The notes below the pieces were generated by a model, which saw only the letters and a list, made by a program, of their open reading frames with translations, did not search any database and was not told the DNA's origin. This document shows, piece by piece, positions 9,515-18,829 of a DNA stretch of 64,000 bases; position 1 is the stretch's first letter, and each line of letters opens with the position of its first letter. Source of the stretch: Naegleria lovaniensis (Eukaryota; Heterolobosea; Eutetramitea; Acrasida; Naegleriidae); contig NW_025407878.1 of the NCBI RefSeq assembly GCF_003324165.1, forward strand, positions 1 to 64,000, written 5' to 3'. The translations under genes were made by a program, and so were the position numbers.

Positions 9515-9946
9515 TTAAAAACGATAACGACAATGACAAGCATGCCTTTTATCACAATAACAAATATACGAGTCAGAGCTTTCGTACCAATCGTATGGTT
9601 CACAGTCGCCATAATCACAGTCCACAGCATCCTCAAGGCCATCTTCTCTTGAATATGACTCTTCGTCATCCTCTTCAGAAGGGATGATAGGCTTGAACGA
9701 TGCTGGATTATTGCCACTCGAAATCGCCATCTCATACATGTAATTACTATCAGGTAAAAGGACATTGCTAGTTGTTGTTGTTGCTATTTGTTGCTCGGAG
9801 CCATCGTGATGATGATGATCTTCGGATAAACCGAAACTAATAACATCAAGCTCATCCACCCAAAGGGCACGGCTCATGTTAGAGAAATAATAATTATAAT
9901 AATTAAACGGAGGAGAGAAGTGATGAGCAGTTTGTTCCATGCCCAT
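9515..9946 (-). CDS. Small acidic hypothetical protein
   Basis: 143 residues from ATG 9946. It is Tyr/Asn-rich at the N-terminus, with a His run, then a strongly acidic stretch (EEDDEES, EDGLEDAVDCDYGDCE) and a Cys/His-containing tail (CYCDKRHACHC). No known family seen. Acceptor-like TGTTTGCAG on this strand near 9464 suggests there may be further exons toward 9300. Confidence 0.45.
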   Translation of the reverse strand: MGMEQTAHHFSPPFNYYNYYFSNMSRALWVDELDVISFGLSEDHHHHDGSEQQIATTTTSNVLLPDSNYMYEMAISSGNNPASFKPIIPSEEDDEESYSREDGLEDAVDCDYGDCEPYDWYESSDSYICYCDKRHACHCRYRF

Positions 9947-10182
9947 TCTTCTGTGTGATGGTGTGTGGATGAATAGTTATTAATAATGATGATGATGAAA
10001 TTCAAGAGAAGTGCTTTTGTTTTTTTTTTTGTTTGGAAGGATAAAAATAGTGTCGTGAATTCAAATGAAATCCTCAATTTGTAATGAAGATGACCAGCAT
10101 GATGAGAAGTGTTAAAAACATATAACTGGAACGAGAATTCCCAACTCGCTTCAAACGAAGAGAGAATGATACCGAATTTTTA

Positions 10183-10764
10183 TTAATAATTGTTATTGTT
10201 GTTACTAGTATCATTGGTCAATGTATTCATATTCGTTTGAAACATTTCTCTCCCTTGTCCAAATGTATTCTGAAATGTATTCACAACTTGTCGATTCGTT
10301 GTAGGATTACTCGTTTGACAACAACAAAAGAACACAAGTAATCCAATCAAACTAAAGATCATAATTAAAAAACCACCTCCAGCACCAATACTTGCTCCAA
10401 CAATGGTGATGATATCTACATTACTTTGCATTAAGGAAGTGTTGTCAATGGTTTCACTTGAACAACATGATTTTCCAGAACGACAATACTCTCCATTGGA
10501 ACAACATGTTGATCCATTGGGAATACAAGTATAGGTGTCTGGAGAACATGGGGTCAATCCAGAAACTTGACAGCAGACACTGTTGGCACAAGTCAAGTTA
10601 CTTTTTGTGAGCGAATCATGACAACACACAGCGCCTGATTCACTGTTAACGGATTCCATGCTGTTTGACCACATGGGTCTCTTGATTGGACTTAGGAACA
10701 ATTTACATTGTACTGAAGAAGCAAAGAATAGGAAGACAATGAACTGAATGAAAATTGCTTTCAT
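10183..10764 (-). CDS. Cys-rich type I membrane protein
   Basis: 193 residues when started at ATG 10764, chosen because it opens directly with a signal peptide ('MKAIFIQFIVFLFFASS'). Residues 25-110 form an extracellular domain with repeated CC and CxxxxCC spacings, somewhat granulin-like. A single hydrophobic span ('ASIGAGGGFLIMIFSLIGL') is followed by CCCC, a likely palmitoylation site. The short cytosolic tail is Asn/Thr-rich and ends in an Asn run. It is probably at the cell surface or in an endomembrane; its function is unknown. Confidence 0.75.
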   Translation of the reverse strand: MKAIFIQFIVFLFFASSVQCKLFLSPIKRPMWSNSMESVNSESGAVCCHDSLTKSNLTCANSVCCQVSGLTPCSPDTYTCIPNGSTCCSNGEYCRSGKSCCSSETIDNTSLMQSNVDIITIVGASIGAGGGFLIMIFSLIGLLVFFCCCQTSNPTTNRQVVNTFQNTFGQGREMFQTNMNTLTNDTSNNNNNY

Positions 10765-11260
10765 GTTGAGAATTGTTTTTTTTTCTGTCAAACCGCAACA
10801 AGTTGTTGAAATACTCTCCTATTTATTTGTAATCCACAGTGTTGGTGCTGATTAATGTCGAAACCATCCTATTGTTTCAAATGTGAAATTTGAAACTTCT
10901 CTTGCTTTATATAATTCGAGAGTTGAAGTTTCCAACATGACAAGTGAAGGTTTGAACTCAAACTTCGTGATTTTTTGAACGTTAAATTTGTTAAGGAATC
11001 ACGTTTTTACGGTACAGCTACACCGTTCCAAACCAAACTCAACACTGTAGTCTGTTTATCATTATAATAACGCCATTAATGGAAAAAATTATTAAGGTCA
11101 TTGAGGCATGAAAAATCCTTCTTTTTAAGAACATAAAACCACGTGTGATTCTCATCCCTTTCAAAATAGAATCATATTCTTGGAAAACTGAAGAAGATCA
11201 TTTATTATTGAAAGACGACAGAACAATGACATGATATTGTCATCCAAAGAACTCGGAAAA
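10765..11260. other. Intergenic region
   Basis: AT-rich, with no gene, RNA or repeat recognised. It presumably holds the promoter of the Cys-rich membrane protein and the 3' flank of the next minus-strand gene. Confidence 0.6.
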
Positions 11261-11665
11261 TTATGGATAGTACACTGCATCAAAAGCCTCTCCCAAAACC
11301 GTATCACAATCTTCTTGAGTGCTTAATGGGAATATGTCAAAGGATTCCACTGCTGTTATGTCATCCTTCAAGTCATTGTGGTCATTGGTTTCTTCTTCTT
11401 CTTCTGATGCAAAGTTATACTCAACACTCGACTCGAAAGAGTCTTCTTGTGCTTCTTCTCCATCAGCTTCAGAAGAAGAAGACTGAACTTGTATAGTTGA
11501 CAAGAACATTTGGAAAGTCGTTATGGTTTTGAATGAGTAATGATTGCCAAACTTGTTGTGTTTATCATTCGCTTTTTGAATCTTTGAAAGCTTGGGAGCC
11601 TTGGCTTTATCGGAATCTTGATGAAGAGAGGAAGAGGTATTAGAGTTATTCATTGAAGGAGTCAT
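11261..11665 (-). CDS. Acidic hypothetical protein
   Basis: 134 residues from ATG 11665. Ser/Asn/Lys-rich N-terminus; the C-terminal half is dominated by Ser, Glu and Asp (SSSSEADGEEAQEDS, SEEEEETND). No domain seen. The frame is open further upstream without another ATG, so a 5' exon is possible. Confidence 0.5.
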   Translation of the reverse strand: MTPSMNNSNTSSSLHQDSDKAKAPKLSKIQKANDKHNKFGNHYSFKTITTFQMFLSTIQVQSSSSEADGEEAQEDSFESSVEYNFASEEEEETNDHNDLKDDITAVESFDIFPLSTQEDCDTVLGEAFDAVYYP

Positions 11666-11985
11666 TGAATGGTCCTTGTTCGTTAGTGAGTGGTTGATTT
11701 TCGTTGAGAATATGAACAGATTAGATACGTTTTGAGAAATTAGAGTCAAAATGCTGAAAAGCACTCTTTACAGAATGCTGGAGTTGTTGCGAGTGTTTGC
11801 TGAAACAAGAGGCCTCAGTCCAGTGAGCCACTTTTTTTTCATTGGTTTTCAGATAAAAATAAACGTGAAAATCCAGCCAAATGGCATTTGACAGTTCCCA
11901 ACTCAAACAGCTCTGAAATTTAATCCTCTTCAATTAATTGAAAAAATTCATGATAATCAATGAAAACTATCCTTTCCCGAAATGA

Positions 11986-13457
11986 TTATCTTCTCACACA
12001 AATCAATTGCTTTATCTTTTCCTTCAACTCTTCCCAATGCCTCTTCACAGGTTCTCCCACAAATTTCTTCAACTTTTCATGAATGGGATCCTTTTCCAAT
12101 CGCTTCTCTTTCGTCACACTATACATGATCACTCCCAACACTAAAATTGCCAATGCCTCCAAATCCATCGCTGTCAAATGTGAAGAAGTGGCAGGTCCAG
12201 CCAAAATTGGAATCATAAAACCAATGGTTGACAAAACCAATCGAAGAGCCGCTGAAATTACAGCCAAAGTACTCGATCCATATTTGAATACAAACAACAT
12301 GGAAATGTTAAATGCCAAGTTGAAACACATAAAGACTAAAATCACAGCCCAAACCATTTCACAGGCATCGCCTTTTGCTGAATTCATTCCAGCAAAACAT
12401 TTAAATCCATTTCCTAAATATTCTCCAAATTGGGAAATATTCAATGCCGAGTACGGAGGAGGAAATGGAATAAAAGCAATGGGAATGGTAAACAATCCAA
12501 AGATCAAGTTGAAAACCATGGTCCAAGTTTGCATGTACCAGACATCCATATCGACATCTCGTAAACATTTTTCAGTATAAACATTGGAAGCAGCACTCAC
12601 GACAGTTGACAGGAAAATGAGAAGTGCCCAAAACAATTGAGAAGAAATACTCTTTCCAGGACTCGAAGAAAGAAGAAATGTTGGTAAAAGATCCAATCCA
12701 ATTCCAATGGCGACGAGAAGAATTCCACCTAAATGAAGAATGTTGTAACGAATGGAAAGGAAGAGGAAGGAGAGAAGAACATTGTTGATAATGACTGCTT
12801 GATTTAAGGCAACGTTTAAATCTCCATCAATGTAGGCGCTTGGAACTACTGAAATGAGATTGGAAATGCATGAAAGAAGTCCTAAAATTGCAAACTGTGT
12901 GAAAAATATCATGACATGCCAAATGTCAAACCAAAGATTAATTTCATCCACTGCTTTTAAAATCTTACCTTATAGAGAGGAAAAGTTCTCATCTCTTTCG
13001 TTATGGATTTCGTAACAAACATTTTAAACCAAACAATTGGCCACAACAAGACACAAAATAAAATCGGAAGAAGGACCGAACTCAAAAACACGGAATAATT
13101 TTGCATTTGTGTGGAAATTCGAACAATTAACACAAAATCGACACTCCGTGTTAAAACCATCACAACGGTCGACACGAGTGTAATGATCAGAGCCAAACGA
13201 ATGGAATAGTTGCGTGAAAATAGAGTGAATTTAAGTTCCTTTTCGAACAAGGATTTCTTTGTCGTCTCTTGTCCATGTTCATGGCCATCAAATGGAATGG
13301 TTGTGTCGTTGGCCACATCCATTTCTGGACTTTGTTTTCGTTTCAGAATGGGATCTTCCTCTTGAATGGAGTAAGTGTTGGAATGAACAAGATGATGTGC
13401 CGATTCATCATTGTTTGGTTTAAAGAATTTCAAAAGCTTGTGCATGACGTTTGGCAT
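11986..13457 (-). CDS. CRT-like drug/metabolite transporter
   Basis: Two exons (12969-13457, 11986-12894) with a 74-nt intron (12895-12968, GTAAGA...CACACAG) that joins 'FPLYK|FAILGLLSCISNL' in phase. The protein is about 465 residues with a hydrophilic N-terminal tail of about 80 residues and roughly ten membrane spans. The block 'VVPSAYIDGDLNVALNQAV' and the following 'LLSFLFLSIRYN' match the chloroquine-resistance-transporter-like branch of the drug/metabolite transporter superfamily. Relatives sit in digestive-vacuole, lysosome or plastid membranes and move small peptides, glutathione or drugs. The substrate here is unknown. An intron skipping only 18 nt was considered but gives a stop. 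Confidence 0.8.
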
Positions 13458-14139
13458 TTCTGTGACGAGTAATGTACTTTTTTTGGAGAGGATTACAATT
13501 CCTATGGGAAGATGACAATGATTCTTGTCTTGGTGGATTCATTCACTTGGAACGTTTGGTATCTTTTCTTTTGAGAATTTATCTGCGATTTAATAGTTCA
13601 TTACTATTCTCACCCCGGAGAATCCGGAGTGTAAATTCTCCAGGACATGTTGGAACAAGAGAAATAACGGGGAATATTGACAAAAAATAAAACCCTGTAA
13701 ATTGAGCGAGAGAGTTTACAACGAGATCGATAGCTTGGGAAAGGATTCCATTTCTATGAAATGATGCCAAATCGTGAGATTTTTTCAAAATTGCACTCTC
13801 GTGTTACAACAACCTCACTTGAATAAGTCCAGAACTTCGTTTCAGTCACTATTCAATGCAATTCTAAGGTGTAACCCGCACACAATTGAACTCGTTATTA
13901 ATTCTAAGGCCCAATAAGGCAAGTAGAATACAGATGAAATGTTGCCATGTACATAGAATTGTTTTCGTTTTAAACTATGATTCAAACACTGTCTCCAATT
14001 TGTGTGACAATGACAGGATCACTCACTTGTACAATCATGAAAGCATGAATTGGTTTCGAGTATTTCTTTGCTTCTTTCAAGGATTGGACATAGACACTCA
14101 GTTGTTTTGATTCGTTGTCAACAAGACTCTGAACTGTCC
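13458..14139. other. Intergenic region between transporter and small hypothetical
   Basis: Only short, biased open stretches on both strands, none with a recognisable product. Promoter of the CRT-like gene expected near 13460-13600. Confidence 0.5.
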
Positions 14140-14397
14140 TCATTCCAGTTTCTGTGGACTTCTCTCTTCCAAAGTGGATCGTTTTGTTGGAAGTTTCAGC
14201 AATTTAGTTTCGAGTAAACACGAAAGCCCGTTGTTGTCTTTCTTTTCAGTATTATTGTAACTCCAAGCCCCTCTCCTCACATCTCTCTTTGCTTGTAATT
14301 TAGATTCAAGATATAATACACGTTTCAATTGAGCTTTGCTCCATTCCAAATCAAAAAGTGGTAGTCTCTCAACGCCAAACTTCAACATTTTTTTCAT
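14140..14397 (-). CDS. Small basic hypothetical protein
   Basis: 85 residues from ATG 14397, Lys/Leu/Arg-rich with probable helical segments ('LEWSKAQLKRVLYLESKLQ'). The frame stays open upstream past a TTG, so the true start may lie in another exon. No family recognised. Confidence 0.35.
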   Translation of the reverse strand: MKKMLKFGVERLPLFDLEWSKAQLKRVLYLESKLQAKRDVRRGAWSYNNTEKKDNNGLSCLLETKLLKLPTKRSTLEERSPQKLE

Positions 14398-14609
14398 GTT
14401 TTGACCATTTTCATCACTCACAAACAATATTACTTAGACGAAAAAGTAGACAGAGGGCCTTCGGTGTACATGTTTCTTTAATAAATTTTTTTATATAGTG
14501 ATTAATACATTTTATTTTTGAAGGAGCTGCTATCAACTAGTATTAAGACGCCCTTAATTATGGACCAACTGAATATAAATGGACAGAGTTTGTGTGATCA
14601 AAGAAAAAA

Positions 14610-16165
14610 ATGAGTCAGTTTCAACCAAGCCGTTGTTTCTTGTTGGGTTTTGTCCTTTTTTCGGTTATGATCATTGAAACATTTTCATTATTGGATCATG
14701 ATCGGAATGTAGCTGCCTTGCCGATTTATTCGAACGAAAAATTCAACACCAAGATCGGAAGTGAAAGACTTATTGGTGGAACTATTCCATACTTTGAAAC
14801 GGAGTGTGGGTTCGTATTATGAAAGAATATTGATCGCAAGTTATATATGGATTTATTACAATCATGAATGGCAATGTGGATCATTGACATTGTGATCTCA
14901 TATTTAATTTGATCGGATTCATATAATATTGCAAAAATATTGTCGACATTGAATTGATTAGAACGAATTTTGAAGTGGGTCAACAAATTGGAGCTCACTT
15001 TAAAGATAGAATTCGATCATTATTGTTCAACAACTCTCTTCCATTCCAGAGGGTCTATCTTCCTTTTTCAAAACAACATCCGCAAGTGATTGAGCAGCTG
15101 TATAAAGTCAACAAGCTTTATTTTCCTGAATATATTCAAGAAATAGAGGGTGTGGCTAAAGGAGCCAATGTTCCTTCGGAATGGATATTCTTAATGAATG
15201 TTGGAGTTGAAATTGGAAATGGCGTTTCAAATGCATCAGCCATCTATTCAAGAAAGTTGTTTGAGAAATCCCCATTTTTGGATAAGCAATGTTCTGACGT
15301 TTTCGTGTCTGTTGTGGACAATCAGATCGCGGCAAATCCACAACAACTAGTTGCCTTACTCGGTCACAATGAGGATGCTTCTAGTTATAGCCAAGATTAT
15401 GATTATATTGTAAAGAGTTGTATCAAGTCAGACAAGTCAAACGCCTCTTTAATTTTCACTGCCTATCATTATGCAGGTCAATTGCCAGGCAATGCTTTTG
15501 GATGGAATGAATATATGGCATTCTCAACCAATGCTCAATTTCCCACAATTGTTCGTCATTCAGGAAATGGAGTTGCCCGAAATTTTGTCAATCGATTCGT
15601 GTACGAGTCGAAAAACGTTGAACAAGCAACTGAAAATTTGAAGCGTTTTGGATTAATTTTAGCGAGTGGATTTGCTTCTAATTTGGCTTCGTTACCTGAA
15701 CCCAAAGAATTCTCCTCATCCACAGTTCAACGATATGAAATGGCAGATGTTGAAAGTGCTCCCATGATTACACAAGGAGTTTTAGAAATGACCATTCACA
15801 AAGTAGAGCCCATTGTTGTAAACCATTCTTCTTCACCATCATTTTACTTTCATTTAAATTCATACAGAGATTTAAAAGTTCCTCAATATCTAGACCCCAG
15901 TAGTGTTCACAGACAAGCACGAATGGAGCAATTTATCAACACTAGTGTCACTACACCACAACAAGTTCTCTCCATTCTTGGTGACAATCAAGATAAGGAA
16001 TATCCAATTTATAGAAACGGAGCTCCTCCAGATACCGATGTTAAAACATTGGCAACTGTGTTATTTAATCTAGTGACAAGAGAAGTGAGTATTTACAATG
16101 AAAATCCAAAACATGCCAAACCAATTTACACATTCAAGAATTGGATGGATTTGGAACAGCAATGA
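14610..16165 (+). CDS. C45-type NTN acyltransferase/amidohydrolase (secreted)
   Basis: Exons 14610-14803 and 14962-16165; the intron (GTGTGG...TTAG, 158 nt) restores 'PYFETE|TNFEVGQQIGAHF', the usual start of this fold. About 465 residues. A signal peptide is evident ('CFLLGFVLFSVMII'). The family nucleophile lies in 'KQCSDVFVSV', followed by the signature 'LLGHNEDAS'. Relatives include fungal acyl-CoA:6-APA acyltransferase and Drosophila Tan (beta-alanyl-dopamine hydrolase), which self-cleave before that Cys. The enzyme likely makes or splits an amide bond in a lysosomal or secreted compartment. The donor is a non-optimal GTGTGG, chosen because it is the only one keeping phase. Confidence 0.8.
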
Positions 16166-16371
16166 AATTCATCATCAAAAAAAATGCTTTAATTTCTAAA
16201 ACTTCATCAACACACTATTTTTCATCATTTTACAGCTGAAAAGTAACAACATTGAAATTCGTTGGACACGAGCATATAATACTCGACATTTTATAATTTT
16301 CAAAATTATATAAAAGAATTCATTGAATCATCATCATCGGGATCATCGTTGTTTTGGAAGAAATTGAAAGA

Positions 16372-17529
16372 ATGATATCCTCACATACCTTTCATCGGTT
16401 GCAAAAACTCATTCATCATTTAGTTCCAACCGCATCTATTCCGTCCAATGTAGAAGAAACCTCTTCTTCACTCCATCCTCGTGGAAAGCCTTCTTCTCAA
16501 ATTGATCCAAATGAGAACAATTCCGTAATAATGGAATTTTCATCACCCGAAGAAGCCATCATCATGGTTGATAATGAACGTGATTTTCATGATTTATCCA
16601 AAGCATTCCGAGAAGCAAAATCTTTGATTCCATCTCCGAAAATTATTATGGGAGATTTAACTCAATTTCTGAAAACGGTACAAAGTAACACTACGAATGA
16701 ACAGAATTCAAATAGAGAATACAATAACAGTACTTTCCATGTTTCATCGATTTCTCAAAACTATACGAGTAATTACCAAGACAAGTTCACTTTTGGAAAT
16801 AATAATTCTGCAGCCTTGAAGAAGATAACAGGATCAACAACTCCACACTTTTCAAATGCTATCTCTATATCGGCTGATGCAGCGGAGGATGAGCTCGATA
16901 TTCTCGTAAGAAGAGCTGAAGAAATGAGAATTCAAGAGGAATTGATTGAAAAAGGTACATTAAAACATGCCTCTGGAAAAATCTATGAAGTTGTGAAATA
17001 TATACCACATTTAATTGTCCCGACATATGTCGAGGAAAGTACTCGGGCTGGTATGGAGAGTAGAGAACGACGACGACAGAGAATCAAGATTTTGTACGAT
17101 GTGCAAACCACACGAGCTCAAACACCTGCATTTCTGGATGTGTCACAAGATGACCCAAAAACACCTCTTGCTTTTCGATATATTCGAATTATTCTGACTA
17201 CTGCAGAAGCGAGAAGAGCTCAAGATATTCATCTCGATCAATACAGCGCGAATTGCATGAGTATTGTCTATGCCACTCAATTGGGTGTGACTGGAAAATT
17301 AGTTCTCAAAGGAGCGGTCGTTCAATCCATTATTTACTACATTGCATTCTATGATTTATTGAGCAGTGGAAAGCCAATGCCTGGCGCTGTGAGAGACTAC
17401 TCGCTGAAAATTAAGGTTCGTTCGCACGATTTTTTGCAAGGCACATTTAATGTGTATCGTGTGAATTGTATTAGAACGAATCACGAATTAGGGTTATATC
17501 ATATAGTGATGAGAACGTTACAAAATTAA
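16372..17529 (+). CDS. Conserved-looking hypothetical protein
   Basis: 385 residues from ATG 16372. Residues 1-180 are Ser/Asn-rich and low in complexity. A charged helix follows ('DELDILVRRAEEMRIQEEL'), then a well-folded C-terminal domain of about 170 residues ('LTTAEARRAQDIHLDQYS', 'GVTGKLVLKGAVVQSIIYY'). I do not recognise the domain. There is no signal peptide or clear membrane span. Confidence 0.65.
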   Translation: MISSHTFHRLQKLIHHLVPTASIPSNVEETSSSLHPRGKPSSQIDPNENNSVIMEFSSPEEAIIMVDNERDFHDLSKAFREAKSLIPSPKIIMGDLTQFLKTVQSNTTNEQNSNREYNNSTFHVSSISQNYTSNYQDKFTFGNNNSAALKKITGSTTPHFSNAISISADAAEDELDILVRRAEEMRIQEELIEKGTLKHASGKIYEVVKYIPHLIVPTYVEESTRAGMESRERRRQRIKILYDVQTTRAQTPAFLDVSQDDPKTPLAFRYIRIILTTAEARRAQDIHLDQYSANCMSIVYATQLGVTGKLVLKGAVVQSIIYYIAFYDLLSSGKPMPGAVRDYSLKIKVRSHDFLQGTFNVYRVNCIRTNHELGLYHIVMRTLQN

Positions 17530-17888
17530 TGGATTGATAATAGGATTGTGAACATTTTGGAAAAAACCCCAAGGTTACAAACGAATGAATTTCATATGCG
17601 TTTTTGGAACACAGTGCTGAATCATGGTGACATGCATCATTGATTTGCAATGATAGCTCATCCAAATTGGAATACTTGCTATTAGCTACTATTCAAAAAA
17701 TTATTTGAAATCTTTTCGATTTTATTGAAGGGTGGCAGGCTTGGTAGACGGTTCGTACATGTTGTTGTTGTCATAAATACTGGCCCATATTAAACAACAA
17801 TATTAAATAATAAAAAGGAAGTGAAAAAACTCTAGGAAAATCTAGCATTAAAATTGTGAACATTGGTTACAGCAAGAAAATTAATTGC
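17530..17888. other. Convergent 3' intergenic region
   Basis: AT-rich 3' flanks of two convergent genes. No RNA gene or repeat seen. Confidence 0.6.
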
Positions 17889-18716
17889 TTAATCCTTCTT
17901 GCTTCCCTTCTTCTTGGTTGACTCTTTTTTCTTGGATTCCTTCTTCTCTGGTTTTTGTTTCTCCTCCTCTTCCTCTTCCTCTGCTGCTTCTGTCATTTCT
18001 GTATCTTCTTCCTCCTCTTGCTCTTCTTCTTCTTCTTGTTTGTACTCCTCATCCTTGGATTCGTCCATCGTGGAAGAGCCTCCTTCCGATTTCTTCTTCT
18101 TGTGTGATTTTTCAGTCTCCGCAAAATACTCGGTATCATCAGCATTTGGATAAATCTTGTGGCCATTGGCCTCGATGGCATGTTCCACATCTTTGGCTTT
18201 GATGGTTACTCTATCGGCATACACAGTGTAGACTGCAGAACGATAGAGAACATCCTCCAGAATATCCATATAAATACCCTTCACGACATCATAGACATCC
18301 TTATTAATTCTGAGAGCACCAGCTTTCAATGCCATTCTCTGAATGGATTTGCTGTTAATCATCTTTGGATCCTCCGATGATCGTCTCTTGCCAATCTTGC
18401 CTGATGATGTTGTTGTTGTCTTTTTGGTCTTTTTCTTGGACTCCTCTTTAGCAGGCTCTGTAGAAGAAGCCTCAGCCGAGGATGATGATGCCACGGCAGC
18501 TGCTGGCTCTTTAGTTTCCGTGGTTGAAATCTTCTTTGCTGTACCGGATTTTGATTTTCCTTGAGAACTCTCTTTTCCAGTACTGGTCTGAGAGGATGAT
18601 GCTGGTGTTGTTGTTGCTGATGATGATGCTGCTGCAATGCCTTCTTCATCCTTGACCTCTTTCTTTTGGCCTTCAGCTTTTTTTTGAAGAGGAACGCTTG
18701 GTTTTTTTGGGGGCAT
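17889..18716 (-). CDS. Histone-H4-like protein with long charged tails
   Basis: 275 residues from ATG 18716. Residues 1-110 are Lys/Ser/Thr/Ala-rich. Residues about 110-195 form a histone fold that lines up with H4: 'KSIQRMALKAGALRINKDV' (H4: AIRRLARRGGVKRIS), then 'ILEDVLYRSAVYTVYADR' and 'VTIKAKDVEHAIEANGHKIY' (H4: VTAMDVVYALKRQGRTLY). The C-terminal 80 residues are Glu-rich and end Lys-rich. Canonical H4 is about 103 residues, so this is a divergent H4-type variant or another H4-like histone-fold factor in chromatin. The acidic tail recalls histone chaperones. It lies next to a TPR-like gene on the same strand. Confidence 0.7.
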   Translation of the reverse strand: MPPKKPSVPLQKKAEGQKKEVKDEEGIAAASSSATTTPASSSQTSTGKESSQGKSKSGTAKKISTTETKEPAAAVASSSSAEASSTEPAKEESKKKTKKTTTTSSGKIGKRRSSEDPKMINSKSIQRMALKAGALRINKDVYDVVKGIYMDILEDVLYRSAVYTVYADRVTIKAKDVEHAIEANGHKIYPNADDTEYFAETEKSHKKKKSEGGSSTMDESKDEEYKQEEEEEQEEEEDTEMTEAAEEEEEEEKQKPEKKESKKKESTKKKGSKKD

Positions 18717-18829
18717 TTTTTTTTGAATTTTTTTTTAATGCAATGCTTTTTCACTTCGCCAACTTGTTGGAAGGTGTTTGTTAAGGTAGCACAAATATTT
18801 GAAATAGTGTTGTTGATTCATATTTGAAT

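Noticed and set aside
12951-12968. An 18-nt intron (GTAAGATTTTAAAAGCAG) in the CRT-like gene
   Set aside because: It gives an immediate stop; the acceptor 56 nt further on keeps the frame and restores a family motif.
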